Source: Apostichopus japonicus (Eukaryota > Echinodermata > Holothuroidea > Aspidochirotida > Stichopodidae). Taken from it: a DNA stretch of 64,000 bases. The position numbers and the translations under genes are program-made. The notes below the pieces were generated by a model, which was not told where the DNA came from, ran no database searches, and saw only the letters and a list, made by a program, of their open reading frames with translations. Positions 1-10,764 of this stretch are shown here, one piece after another. The stretch's first letter is position 1. The number at the start of each line of letters is the position of its first letter. The stretch lies in contig NC_092569.1 of assembly GCF_037975245.1 (NCBI RefSeq), positions 14,464,501 to 14,528,500 on the forward strand, in the 5' to 3' direction.

Positions 1-316
1 AGTTTATAACTGTTGCATGTGTTGAAGACAAACTTTACTATTAGTGATCTGTTGTTTGCAGCATTTTCCTTGAACCTGTGACTAAGCACTGACTCCACTC
101 TTAGATTATAGCGCTCCTTGTAAAACATTCAGATATCAAAATCGACTCACTGCAAGACACCCTCCCAACCACCTCCAAGCTTTCCCCCACCCCACCTATA
201 AACATAGCATCATTAATGGTAACCTATATAATATGCTTTTAAACAATAACTCTCATGAAATTTCATTTTGTTCTTTTTTTTTTAAATTTTTAAGCAATTT
301 TTGCAAATGTTGCAAG
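1..316. other. Intron upstream of first visible CC2D2A exon
   Basis: This stretch is AT-rich with a pyrimidine/poly-T tract near 271-290. It ends in an AG at 315-316 that opens the first visible exon. I see no coding sequence here; the earlier exons of the gene lie outside the window. Confidence 0.6.
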
Positions 317-543
317 GTGACGAAGAAGAACATGCGGTGTTGTTAGTCAATTACTTCATGCATCTTGGCAAGACTGCGTACCTGGTACTGGGAACTGCCA
401 TCCCCGAGGGGCCCACCAGCTACGTACTGTCCAAAGAGGGCAACGAGTTCTGGGTGTGGAATCCAACGACGGGCGAGAAGTACCAACAAACAAACAATTT
501 CTGTCCGCTCAAGTCAGTCGGCTGTCTGGTAAACCAGGAAAAT
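317..543 (+). CDS. CC2D2A: CC2D2A, C-terminal part, visible exon 1 of 5
   Basis: CC2D2A is a coiled-coil and C2 domain protein of the MKS/B9 complex at the ciliary transition zone, where it gates ciliary entry and supports basal-body docking. The translated exons read straight through the C-terminal part of the family. This exon carries GDEEEHAVLLVNYF, then AIPEGPTSYVL, VWNPTTGEKY and NFCPLKSVGC, which I recognise as vertebrate-like CC2D2A in the inactive transglutaminase-like region. The first base completes a glycine codon begun in the previous exon. The end is a clean AAT|GTAAGT donor. The five exons (317-543, 1824-1946, 2682-2740, 3929-4100, 5264-5452) join in phase and hold about 257 residues. 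The N-terminal coiled coil and C2 domain lie upstream of the window. Identification is from remembered family sequence; no search was run. Confidence 0.93.
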
Positions 544-1823
544 GTAAGTTTGTGAATATTCATATGATGGACATGGGTATTATGGAATGATTCAGTTATT
601 TAGAATGATTTTATGCCCTTAAAACAGGCTTAAGTATAAGTAAATATAACTTCGACGTATCTTTCATTTCATTGCATCATCTGATGGCTCCGGCCTTGTC
701 TGTATTGCTTTGGTTTATATCACATGTCCGGATTTATCAAACATTAACAAAACATGTGTGGAGTTTTATTTTTAAGAAGTAATTTTGGTCAAAAGCCACA
801 TCCTCATAGTATCAAAGAAGAACCATTGTCATCAAATCTGGTGAAAGAAGTTCATTAATTAACAAAAGTTGCTGTTAATTTATATTTTAGGCTCAAAACC
901 GTGTTCATATAGAGCTAGTTTCAACTAACATTATGGAATACTTTTCTCCTTAAAGATGTAAGTGTTTGCATTATCTGCCTAGTGATTCCTGTCATCTTGG
1001 GGCTGGTCTATATTCTCAACCAACCTATTCATTGATTTGAAAAAAATACATGTATTGCTTGAAGTGAATATTGACACCTGGGGTTGGTAACTGCAACATA
1101 CAGGTAGTTGTATGCACCCCGTTAAGCACTCCATAGGGTAGCATACGCCCATGAAAAGCCCCATTGACTTACATACTAAATATAGCTGACAATTTGGCCT
1201 TTCATGGCACCATCAATTTTCCTTATCATGACCATGCAGATTTGTTGCTATCCGAGTCTGAAGTTTTCGCCACTTGTAAACAAACCTCTTCACTCTGTAG
1301 TAAGCAATTTTTGTACGCTGCTCCTGGGAGGCCTGAAGGGGTCTAAAATTGCCTCAATTGAACCAATTATTGCACCACATGTACTTCCATTCATGCTCTT
1401 CAACATGCAAGCCACAAAAAACTAGATCATGATGGATAACAGGTCACAAGAGATGTTCTCCTACTGTTTTTTTGGCACTTTTCCTGAAGGAGAACAATCA
1501 AGCGGATGGATATAGACTCTAATAAGAGTATGCCACCTTAGTGGTGTATGGGTCATTATGTATATTGGAAATTCATTAACTTCACTCTAAAAACTGGTTA
1601 CAGAGCATTTGGATCACAGATCAATGGTGGTGATGACTGAATCTGCTCTACCAATTCTAGGCTGCCAATTGTTAGTCTTCAGAAGTCTTCTGAAGACAGG
1701 TAAGCATAATGCATCTGACAAATACCTCAAACCTGGTGGGAATTTTGGATGTATCGAAGACAAAGAAAGAAGAGAGGTCTGTCATAACAAAACTTGTATA
1801 TTTTTCATTTCTGTGTGTTTCAG
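544..1823 (+). other. CC2D2A intron
   Basis: The intron has a GTAAGT donor and a TTTCAG acceptor. It contains a 400-bp inverted-repeat element (1137-1536) that recurs at 26.8 kb. No other coding or RNA signal was recognised. Confidence 0.7.
1137..1536. mobile_element. MITE-like element, family A, copy 1
   Basis: The left end GGTAGCATAC is nearly the reverse complement of the right end GTATGCCACC. The body matches 26811-27295 over most of its length, with shared words such as CTCCTGGGAGGCCTGAAGGG, TTGCACCACATGTACTTCCA and GCTCTTCAACAT. Two copies with inverted ends and no coding capacity suggest a non-autonomous DNA transposon. The short open frames inside are not conserved between copies. 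No clear target duplication was found, so the exact ends are uncertain. Confidence 0.55.
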
Positions 1824-1946
1824 ATTTGGGCCAATATTCAAGTCAACGCTGAACCGAGCCGAATCGATTTTGATGTCAGCAAAACCAGCAATTGGAAACC
1901 CCTCTTTACTAAGAGCTTCCCCAATCCTGGTCTTTCCAGCATTCAG
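1824..1946 (+). CDS. CC2D2A: CC2D2A, visible exon 2 of 5
   Basis: The exon begins after TGTTTCAG and reads IWANIQVN, IDFDVSKTSNWKP and SFPNPGLSSIQ, all typical of the CC2D2A C-terminus. It contains 41 whole codons and ends at ATTCAG|GTGACG. Confidence 0.92.
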
Positions 1947-2681
1947 GTGACGGCTTTATTTGTTTATCTTTCTTTGGTTTCATTAACGCAAGTTAAGACA
2001 TGACAAGAGTCTCGGTTTTTGTGTTAGCATCGGGGGATCATGCAGAGAAACTCAAGCGATGATTAGCATCAAAAAGAGATTATCTTCTGGAATCCAATGA
2101 CAGAAAGTTTGATAAATGCAGGAAAAATTTGAATTTTGAAGGAAGTACGACTGAAATAATTCAGTATATTCTTATACTGCCAGCTTTTGTCTTGTAGAGC
2201 TTATAGGGTGGGTTAATGTCCTAGTTGCCTTACAACACATAAAATTCAAGAAGAAGGCACCTGTGTTGTTTGTTACATTAGATATTAGAAGAATTCAGAA
2301 ATAATGCCATGAAATTAAAGATTGGGAAAAACCCCTCCAGCAGCCTGTTACAAAGTTTTGTCTCATCTCTAAACTTAAGCATCATGAAAGTGTTAATAGC
2401 TTTCAACTTCTGCTTCATTTTCTGGATGCTAAAGCCATCCAAACTACCCAGATGTTGAGGAGTGGCTAAACTTGACTGCAATTGAATGTCTCAGTGAGAG
2501 AAGGTACTATCTAAGTACTATCTATGCTCAGTCAGTGAGAACAGGGATGTTCAGTGACTGAGAGCAGGGATCTCAACATGTTACTGAGTACTATTAATAC
2601 TGGTGTGGACATCTGCTCTGGTATTGCAATCTCTTAACACCTATATAAATGATTATTTTACATTTTCTATTTTCTCTACAG
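1947..2681 (+). other. CC2D2A intron
   Basis: The intron is AT-rich and ends with CTCTACAG. I recognise nothing else in it. Confidence 0.7.
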
Positions 2682-2740
2682 CCTCCAGAGCTTGTGTATC
2701 ACGAAACAGATGCAGAGTTTGTCGCAGAGCTCCAGGATAA
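2682..2740 (+). CDS. CC2D2A: CC2D2A, visible exon 3 of 5
   Basis: This 59-base exon is too short for an ORF search but is supported by both splice sites and homology. It follows TTTCTCTACAG and ends at GATAA|GTAAGT. It encodes PPELVYHETDAEFVAELQD plus two bases of a lysine codon completed in the next exon, fitting the family between its PGLSS and RHLTRWNRYC motifs. Confidence 0.88.
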
Positions 2741-3928
2741 GTAAGTCATCTTCGATTGCATGAATTTAATTTAAATTCTTATTTTAAGTTTCTTCAGCTT
2801 TTGTTTGCAGCAATAAATTTCACCTTCAGTTCCTCATGTCGTTAAAATATTACCTTCTCCTTTGTATTTGATGTTTCTCTCATTTCCCGAACCACCCTAC
2901 CCCCCCTCTCCCCATCCCTATCCAAGTTATTATATTAATTCATTGCGCTGTTGTGTTTTTTGGGATGGGTGGGGACAGCAGCTCGTAATATTTTTATTCT
3001 TACAGCAACTAGTTGAACTCTAATGTAATTTTACTCACCATCAAAACAATGTTATCAATAAAAACTAAATTGTTCATTTGCTTCATTACCATCACATTGG
3101 ATGTATTATAGTTTGAAGAAGTCTGCTACTTTGCAAAAATTATATGAACGCATATACCCTAGATCTGCATAGCAGATAAATGTAGCCTAGCTTTTTTGTT
3201 ACATGTAAGGTACATAGCCAAGATTCTTACAATCATCTTTTTAAGTCATCGTTTTTCTATTTCGTTTAATTATTGAAACTAATCACCCCCTAATTACAAC
3301 TTCTTGTACAGAAGCAAAACAATTTCTTGACATCGTACAAAACATTGCACTAAATATTGTGGAAAGTTTGATTTGGTTATAAAATACAACAAGCTATATT
3401 AATGTTCATTAAAAGAAAAGCTCATGGGAAATTTCTTTCTTTTCTTTGGACAAAGAAACACTAAAAGTGGCCTGGTGTGACATTTTTATGCAATTTCCTA
3501 CAAAGCATTTTGGAATTTTTTTTTTCAATTTGTTTTAATAATTTTAAGAATAGCAGTTTCTATAATAAATGTACAATTAAAGAAGATTTTTCTTTTTACT
3601 GTTTTGGCATCCAACTTTATCTGAGAGACTGTGTGAGGTTCACAATACACAAATGACTGAATGGGATTCATATTGAGATGCATCATTAGTAGACAATTGT
3701 GTATAAGTTCTGAAGAGAAACATACATATTTTTTTTCAGTTTTCTTCCACAACATCACCAACTGTTTGCATCAAGTTCACCCCTGGTATATAATCTGTCA
3801 ACTTCAAATGTTGTTATCTCAAAAACCAATACATTGTAAGAATATGTTCTTCATTCATCATTCAAAATCATATAATTTCACCTGGACCATCCATTTTAAT
3901 GCTCTTGTCATTCTCTTCCCTTCTGCAG
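2741..3928 (+). other. CC2D2A intron
   Basis: The intron has a GTAAGT donor and a CCTTCTGCAG acceptor. A C-rich tract lies near 2890-2915. Nothing else was recognised. Confidence 0.7.
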
Positions 3929-4100
3929 AATTGAAAAGAAGCTCAGAGATTGCGTCATGGATTGGCGTACAAGACACATCACTCGCTGGAATCGATACTG
4001 CACTCAGATCTTTCGTCAGATCTTGAAAAAGTTAGAACACAATGAGAGCACTGGGCATGATTACAGCAATGACTTGCAGCAAGTCTTGGAGTCGTACAGT
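3929..4100 (+). CDS. CC2D2A: CC2D2A, visible exon 4 of 5
   Basis: The exon reads KIEKKLRDCVMDWRTRHITR across the junction, then WNRYCTQIFRQILKKLE and DLQQVLESYS. The TRHITRWNRYCT block is a hallmark of CC2D2A orthologues. It ends TACAGT|GTGAGT in phase 0. Confidence 0.93.
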
Positions 4101-5263
4101 GTGAGTACTACATTCCCGTTCCCATTCCATCCTAGTCTAGGGTACTATTGTCTGTTAGCTAATATTACAGATGCTAAGAAGGCATATGTCTTAGGTGGGG
4201 TTTATCTTTGTTACATTCCCATTCCAACCTAGTCTAGGGTATACTATGGGATCGGCTCACCTGCGTAACGTTAGAACATTGTGGTGTAGTGTTTTAGAAG
4301 GTGACTCATCTCCAATGTGAAAAAAATTCAAAACGATTTTTGACATAGTTCTGCATAGAGAGTATACAGTGGATTCATTCACTGACACAACACTGAGTCA
4401 AGAAAATTATTGGCTGGGGCCTCCTTGACTCAAAAACTAAAAATATAGCGAATGATTTGTGGCGACTCTGTTGTAAACTATGACATCATTGACAGTGGTC
4501 CTCTGGTTAAATATTCTCATGTTATCAGTGTTATATGTGTCTTACATGACCTTGGTCATAAAAAAATAAAATTGCAGTGTTACCCTAGATCTTAGCAATT
4601 TTTTACTCAAATTCAATTTTATGAGAGTATATAATATATCCAGAATATCGTAGCAAAATGCTATACAATATTTCTTTTCAAATACAAAGATGTATAGCAG
4701 TTTTGTACACTGCAGGAATCATAGTCCTTCACTTGAGGCCAAAATCAGAAATCAAAAATGCTAAATGTATCAAGCAGGTTTGGATAACCCTCAAGAAGTG
4801 AAACGGTCTTCATAAACCAATTACAAATAATAACCTGCTATTATTCCTAAACTGCAATTCATATTTAACACTACTTCGTAAAGCAGTGCTTAATTAGCCA
4901 AACCAGTATGTTGCAACCAAAATCAGTGTCTTTCAAACTGCAAGTTCTATCTCTCATTTGGTTGGGACTTATCAAATCAGTTGTAAATTATCTACAGAAT
5001 GTAAGATAGCAGATCAGCAGGTCCCTGTTATCTGTCAATTATTTGTCCCTCTTATCTGGTATGTGGCCTAATTTTGAAAGGTTCAATGAGTTGTTTATTT
5101 TATTTTATCTCTATTTTGACATTTAACAATGGTACCATGATAATGCTGATAAACAATAGAAGCAATTGTCAACCACCACATGACTATGTTTCCAATCATG
5201 GTAGTAGAAGTTTGGCTCTTTCGATTAAAAGTTTTCTTTCTTTGTAATATATTTATCTTTCAG
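4101..5263 (+). other. CC2D2A last intron
   Basis: The intron contains a short direct repeat: 4108-4147 and 4212-4246 share a CCTAGTCTAGGGTA core. The acceptor is TTATCTTTCAG. Nothing else was recognised. Confidence 0.65.
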
Positions 5264-5452
5264 CTCTGTGGCTTTCCACTTCACATGCCATACACCGACA
5301 TGAAGTCAGTCATAGAGAGAGTCCGTAGCACCGGAGTTCATCTCACTGAGTCACCGGACACTGAGTTTGCACTCGCTGTCCATATACATCCTTACCCTTG
5401 CAATGTTCTCTCTGTGTGGGTCTACATTGCCTCTTTGACAAGAAAACTCTGA
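5264..5452 (+). CDS. CC2D2A: CC2D2A, last exon with stop codon
   Basis: This terminal exon encodes [20 protein letters not shown], then [20 protein letters not shown] and IASLTRKL before a TGA at 5450-5452. The GFPLHMPY and HPYP-NVLSVW motifs are the conserved C-terminus of CC2D2A. The protein therefore ends where its vertebrate orthologues do, and nothing suggests truncation. Confidence 0.94.
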   Translation, partial: LCGFPLHMPYTDMKSVIERVRSTGVHLTESPDTEFALAVHIHPYPCNVLSVWVYIASLTRKL

Positions 5453-5482
5453 CAAATTGTAGAGAAAGTGATATATACCAAT

Positions 5483-5520
5483 GGTTGGTGGGTGGGTGGG
5501 TGGGTGGGTGGGTGGGGGGG
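5483..5520. repeat. (GGTG)n microsatellite with poly-G
   Basis: About eight GGTG units end in a run of G. The tract is capable of G-quadruplex formation on the transcript strand of the CC2D2A 3'UTR. Confidence 0.9.
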
Positions 5521-5588
5521 GATAATACGTTATTTGGTGGATAGAGACTTGTTACGGGTGACAAACTCTTCAAAGAGGGGGTAAGTAC

Positions 5589-5757
5589 AGGTGTCCAAGT
5601 GGTACTGGTCTTGAGGCAATGAGGGGGTACCCACAGGTGTCCAAGTGGTATTGGTAGTGAGGCAATGAGGGGGTACACGCAGGTGTCCAAGTGGTACTGG
5701 TCATGAGGCAATGAGGGGGTACCCACAGGTGTCCAAGTGGTACTGGTCATGAGGCAA
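5589..5757. repeat. 46-bp minisatellite, about 3.7 copies
   Basis: Units start at 5589, 5635, 5681 and 5727 with AGGTGTCCAAGTGGTACTGG and are almost identical. The minus-strand open frame across it is only the repeat read through. Confidence 0.95.
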
Positions 5758-6694
5758 GAGAGTGCCTCCTGTCATACATAATATAACAAGGGGTTAGCCT
5801 ACATGACTTGTGCCCCATGAATGCGTGACTCTTCGTAAAGTGTCATTGTTTTCACGATGGGTAGAAGAGGGAGGGACTATTCGTCCACAGTTTGATAGCT
5901 CTATATTTATTTGTTGAGCACTTAAATCAAGAAAAGAGAAAAACAATACATGGAAAAGTGCAATTACATACTTAATGTTAGCATCGATTGTGTCACAGCA
6001 GTACTAAAACCAGTACAAACATACATCATTACAAACATACATTATTACAAACATACATCATTACAAATGGATATAAAATGAAAAGTTAACAGTTTGAAGA
6101 TCACAATCCTGTCTGGAGGTAAACATTTAAATCTACTTGGCTTTTGTGTTTAATTAACCTTCTTCAGAGGCCTGTGTTGATAACAAGCCTGTAAACAAAT
6201 TCATACAGGAAGGAGAGTGCATCATTTTTGGTGGGATGCAGACTTACTGTAATCCTCCTCCTCCTCCCCCCCCCCCCTCCCCTGCACACGTACACAACAC
6301 ATTCCACATTCAAATCATTAGTGATGTAATATTTGCAATTATTGACATCCTTAGTACATTGGTGCCAAAATAGCATGTTAAAGGTTGATTCCGCCCATAG
6401 ATTACTTAGCTCCCCATCCTCACCCACTCATCTCTCTCAACCCCCCCACCCCCATCTTCTCTCCCCCCCCCAAAAAAAATTTACAAACTTTATCCAGAAA
6501 TTGCTCACTCGTAGGTTGCATTCCATGTGCGTTCACTTAAAGTAATATTAATCGATACCAATAAGTGCTGAAGTTCCATCCATATGTGATGCCAGTATGT
6601 GGCAATATCACCTTGAAATATAATTATATTTCCCTTTCATATTTTCAATGTGAAATTCTGTTGTCATTTATACATTGTATTACTTAAATGTGTA

Positions 6695-6700
6695 AATAAA
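6695..6700 (+). terminator. Polyadenylation signal AATAAA
   Basis: A canonical hexamer is followed about 25 bases later by T-rich sequence (TGTTTTGTTTTATTC). It is the best candidate for the end of the CC2D2A transcript. Confidence 0.5.
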
Positions 6701-6722
6701 TATATCCACCTTGATATATCCA

Positions 6723-7061
6723 ACAGCTGTTTTGTTTTATTCTTTATTTTTGCTGTGTAACAATGTTTATATGTTAATTAATTTTTCATTACTTTTATGA
6801 TTTTTAATTCGCCTGTTACTTTTGGCACCTTTCAAGATGTGACACATGGAGTAAAATTTCTCTGTAAAGTTGTGGTGCCTTCAAATACAACAGATGAGCT
6901 AAAGAAAAACAATGCATGTTAATTAGTGTCAATCAGAATAAGTACTTTCAATTTCAAAAGTGATTAGTTTGAAATCATCCCCAAAAACGAGAACTCCATC
7001 GCCTTTGGTCGGCTCCACATGAAGCATTGTTTTGTGATATTAAAACAAATGTTTTATGATA
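6723..7061. other. Intergenic, nothing recognised
   Basis: AT-rich spacer between the CC2D2A 3' end and a hAT-type element. I see no gene or repeat in it. Confidence 0.5.
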
Positions 7062-7069
7062 TTTAAATA

Positions 7070-7441
7070 CAAGGGCGTAGGAACCGGGGGGCTGGGGGGG
7101 GGGCGCCAGCCCGCCAGTGAAAAATATAGGGGGGCGGAAGTATCGTTCCGCCCCCCCCGCTCCGCAAGTCAGAAAACCCCTTTTTCATTTCCAAATGAGA
7201 AAAAAAATCTCATTTGAAGCACCAAATTACATCTAAGGCCAGGTGAAAATGCAAAATTCTTTACAAAATGGAGTGGGTGTTGAAGTGTGCTATATTGCAC
7301 CAAATTGCATCTGAGGCCACCTGGAAATGCAAAAAAATTCCAAAGGGGAGGGGGACACCCCCTCCCCTTAGACCCCTCCCCCAGGGCGGCCATCAGTCTT
7401 CAGCCTCCCCCCCCACTCAAAAGTACCTTCCTACGCCACTG
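7070..7441. mobile_element. hAT-type MITE with 8-bp target duplication TTTAAATA
   Basis: The left end CAAGGGCGTAGGAACC mirrors the right end, whose complement is CAGTGGCGTAGGAAGG. The element is flanked by perfect 8-bp direct repeats TTTAAATA at 7062-7069 and 7442-7449, the hAT hallmark. Two internal direct repeats start near 7219 and 7297 (CACCAAATT-CATCT-AGGCCA). G- and C-rich blocks lie just inside each end. There is no transposase, so it is non-autonomous. Confidence 0.85.
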
Positions 7442-7449
7442 TTTAAATA

Positions 7450-8122
7450 TCAAAATGTGTCTGCTGGGCGACGAAAATCTCAGAAATGTATATTAGAAAT
7501 TGTATATAGCAGGGTATCTTCTAATTCAGCGGTCCGCACACTTTTAGACTAGCGACCATGGGTCCTCTGTGGGAATTGAGCCATGACCCACCAGACTCCT
7601 TCCTCTCAGAATCGATGTACAGAATGCATGCCTGCTACTTTGAACTAAACACATGATAAAGTAAATCGATCGCCATTGACACGTTTCAAAAACTGTAGTG
7701 GATTTTCCGACGTCTGGAAAAATCCGTTGATTACGTTTTTTATTGCAATACTCAATGGAATTGGTAAATTTTCCAGAATGAAAAATCTCAAGAAGCTGTT
7801 TTGACCCAATCTTTTTCAGCTTTTCCAGTAAACTTGCTCATTACGTATATATTTTATATTGATTTTAAGTCTTACCGGGCACACTGTAGACAGCCTTTCA
7901 TCTTATAAAAACAATGTCTGAACGTGGTATCACGTAGGTTTATTTGTTGAACTGGAACTACCTTGAAAAATGATCATGCAGATTATAGCAATACCGTTAA
8001 TACAATGCAATGAGCTTAACAGCGCTAGTTACGATGCCTGGTCACTCAGCCAAGCGTATTCATAATCGATAAATACGGTACATTGCGAGGACATGTTGCA
8101 CTCAATATATGAAGTGACTATA

Positions 8123-8128
<6 letters not shown>
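7450..8128. other. Intergenic; possible hAT terminus at 7527
   Basis: The word CAGCGGTCCGCACACTTTTA at 7527 resembles the start of Charlie-like hAT elements, but I found no matching far end. The rest is AT-rich with no recognised gene. Confidence 0.3.
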
Positions 8129-8184
<56 letters not shown>

Positions 8185-8187
8185 TAT
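8129..8187. repeat. (TG)n(TA)n microsatellite
   Basis: A short TG run passes into about 25 TA units immediately upstream of the U2-headed element. The tract may be its integration target. Confidence 0.95.
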
Positions 8188-8376
8188 ATCGCTTCTCGGC
8201 CTTTTGGCTAAGATCATGTGTAGTATCTGTTCCCTTAGGGAATGGTGATACACACCTGACGATGATCACACAGTCACAGTCCCGATGCAAGGGGACTGGG
8301 GCTGAGAGCGGATCAGTCGTTTGGTAGTTTGGTTTTCGTGCCCAGGTTCTTTCCTGGGTGACTTTTTCTTAAAAAG
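8188..8376 (+). mobile_element. SINE-like element with U2 snRNA head, copy A
   Basis: The first 45 or so bases match the 5' end of U2 snRNA: ATCGCTTCTCGG, CCTTTTGGCTAAGATCA and GTGTAGTATCTGTTC, starting exactly at the U2 cap position. After that it departs completely from U2: no Sm site and no stem III/IV region follow. The 3' half ends CCCAGGTTCTTTCCTGGGTG then ACTTTTTCTTAAAAAG. The same body and tail, diverged, occur at 35966-36192. The word TATATTATATT occurs at 8175-8185 and 8377-8387, a possible 11-bp target duplication, though in low-complexity DNA. It could instead be a chimeric U2 retropseudogene, but the second copy argues for a repeat family. Confidence 0.7.
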
Positions 8377-8394
8377 TATATTATATTGCGGTAA

Positions 8395-8830
8395 TCTTCG
8401 ATGACAAATATGCCCCAATATTACCCAAGGCAACGAGGTCAAAATTCCAAATGTTGACTGTGGTCTAAGGGACCCTTTCCTCTCTTGTGATTCTAATAAT
8501 GTTATTTACATATTCTACTGTGTACTTTGTGAAGAGGGTAATTATGTAGGTGAAACAGGTTCTCGGTTCCACTTACGTTTCAATAATCACAACCACAACA
8601 AATATATATTCGTGATAATTTTGTAGAATTCCCGGTTTCCAAACATTTCAATCTTCATAGTAGATCTCTCAAAAAACTAAAATGTATTTTAATTGCCTCG
8701 AACTTCAAATCCGCAGCTGAACGTAAACGAAAAGAAAGCGATTGAATCTTTTGTATTAATTCTCACATCACCAGCCTCAACAAAGACTTGGGACCCCTTA
8801 ACAACTTTCAGTTCTACTAACCTATGTAAT
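8395..8830 (+). mobile_element. Penelope-like element remnant: GIY-YIG endonuclease end
   Basis: The frame around 8480-8585 reads NVIYIFYCVLC, then NYVGETGSRFHLRF, the GIY-YIG nuclease signature with the CxxC linker typical of Penelope-like retroelements. Downstream, after frameshifts and stops, CINSHITSLNKDLGPLNNF (near 8753-8810) matches the conserved end of the same domain. The reverse transcriptase part is absent here, and the copy is dead. Confidence 0.75.
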
Positions 8831-9302
8831 CCGTTCTTTGTTCGTTAATCCGCTTTCTGTATAGTCATGGCTTATTTGGTTTTAATGCCATCAATACCAC
8901 TTACACTTATCTAGCATAATACTTTCATTGTGTTACATTTTGTACTTTTCATTCGACTGCCAAGTATCGCTGAGGGGGGCCGAAATTCCAATATATTTGC
9001 TAAAATAATACTCCTTACCTGTAAATTATGAGTCATTTCTTAGGCTATTTCTCTGTATTTTCCTATAGATAAATTATTATATGATATAGAAGCCTAATTA
9101 ATTGCTTTATCTCTTTGTATATGGACATCGCCTCATGCATGGCTAAAATCTGGAACTTCCTGCGCTCATAGTTGGTATTTTTTTAAATTTATTTTTTATT
9201 ATTTGAAAGAATGGCACACCCAAGTAAAATTTAGGTAATACTAGTATAGAAGTTATTCGGCAGCCTTGTATTACCGCCGCCAATACTTATATATTGTCAT
9301 AT
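8831..9302. other. Intergenic, nothing recognised
   Basis: AT-rich sequence after the Penelope-like remnant. It may include that element's 3' tail, but no end can be fixed. Confidence 0.4.
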
Positions 9303-9978
9303 TGTGACGAGCCCGGCTCCTCCCATAGTAATACTATATCGGGACTCGAGATAGAAAGGTAATGGGGTTATCTTGATGCCGTATTTTATGTTTCTTCAGG
9401 AGACGTCTCGAAGGGCGATAGAGGAAAACAATGAGTTCTCAGAAAAACAAGTTGACACGATAGGATTTGATTATTGATTCGGTATAATTTCTTCTCTGTC
9501 GATTCTCTTACAACAAAATTACAATGATTTGACTCCGTCAATTACGCAATTAGAAGCAGTGATGAAATGGTGACGAAGCAATGACGAAGCGACGAACTGA
9601 TGACGGAGTGATAAACTTGCGGGTCCATGCCGCCTTTTATACCTTACTTCTATAAAATCCCACTGCGCACAATCAGAAGGCAGCCAATAACCTGACCATC
9701 CTGTATTAGCTAACGATATAAATATCACTACGTATATGACTGATCTGCCCTCATTGGTTGGGAGTTTGGAAGTCCACCCCTTTCTATGGAAACTTCCATA
9801 CCACGTGAGAAGAACTTTCTCGAATGTTCTACAGACACAATGGAATCTATTTTGGGAAAAGGCCCTGTAACAAGATTCAATAAGATAGTTAAAACTTCTC
9901 GTGGGAAAACTGAATCCATGACCTAGATAAATATATAAGGGGCCTGTAAGGTGTCTCGATGGTGTTTTTCGGTAACAT
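9303..9978. other. Possible solo LTR
   Basis: The block begins TGTGACGAGCCCGGCTCCTC, ends near GGTAACA and has a TATATAAGG box near 9930. It is less AT-rich than its surroundings, which fits a solo LTR. No target duplication was found and there is no second copy in the window, so this is weak. Confidence 0.25.
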
Positions 9979-10764
9979 CAAAGAGGCAGTATTACTATTT
10001 CATAACAATATATGCTAACAGTTTTTACAGATTTATTTATTTTTAATTAAAATTATAAATATAAAAAACAGAGAAGTAAGATGACACATTCTTGACAATA
10101 AGGGAATACTGTATTAGAAAATATATTGGAATTTTCGGTCCCCCCCCCCCTCCCGGGACCTTCAGCAATACTTGGCACTGAGTAATCGTCTATTCTCTGC
10201 TTTCATTTATCCCTATGATCTTCTTCTGGAGTACATTTTAGTTAAAGAATGTAATATTAAATACCGGAAGTTTAATACAACAGTGGGGGGGGGGGGGGGC
10301 TCTAGTGCCGGACTAGTAATTTACCGGTATAGCTGTGTGCCTGCTACACATAAATGCATACTAAGGGAAGTCCCAATTTAGGGCGCCACAGTCTATAGCT
10401 AAAATAAAGTAGACCAATTGCAGCTTTATGAAAACTCAGGGCCCTCTCCATCGCATGGAGAGGACCCTGTTTCTTCTTGTTTTCTCTTCTAAAGCAGGCA
10501 AGTACAAATAGACAGCACAACCGACGCAAGCAAGGTGGCCCTTTCGTATCGGTCAAACAGATGGACAGATTCCCGCTCATGACTTTAAGCGCGCAATGAT
10601 TTTCACAATGTATGTATTTTAGATACTCCTGTATGCAGAACTCTAGAAGAAGCCCTCATTAGCTTATCAAAGCCGTAAGCTTACCGAAGTCAGTCTCTTA
10701 GATTCATATTTAACGTCCATGATTTTGAATTGTCAACAACTCTGTAACTGGACGACATACACTA
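9979..10764. other. Intergenic with poly-C and poly-G tracts
   Basis: A C tract lies near 10140-10155 and a G tract near 10284-10298. Open frames here cross low-complexity sequence, and no gene was recognised. Confidence 0.45.

Larger units (their letters stand above)
5453..6722 (+). other. Probable CC2D2A 3' untranslated region
   Basis: This region lies between the TGA and a poly(A) signal at 6695. It contains a GGTG repeat, a 46-bp minisatellite, a C-rich run near 6260-6280 and a short tandem of ACATACATCATTACAA near 6020-6065. No coding sequence was seen. The 3' end is inferred from the first good AATAAA followed by T/GT-rich sequence. Confidence 0.5.

Noticed and set aside
5343-5750. Minus-strand 135-aa open frame rich in TWTPV and PTHP repeats
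   Set aside because: It runs through the 46-bp minisatellite and GGTG repeat opposite the CC2D2A last exon; the repetitive protein is a by-product.
5589-5757. CRISPR-like regularly spaced repeats
   Set aside because: Units are contiguous 46-bp tandem copies without unique spacers, and the genome is animal.
8102-8327. Open frames with IYIYIY runs on both strands
   Set aside because: They are translations of the TA microsatellite; the same applies at 18503-18747.
8188-8376. Functional U2 snRNA gene
   Set aside because: Only about the first 45 bases match U2; the Sm site and 3' stem-loops are absent and replaced by an unrelated body.
9303-9978. Solo LTR starting TGTGACGAGCC
   Set aside because: No target duplication and no second copy in the window, so it is kept only as a low-confidence region note.
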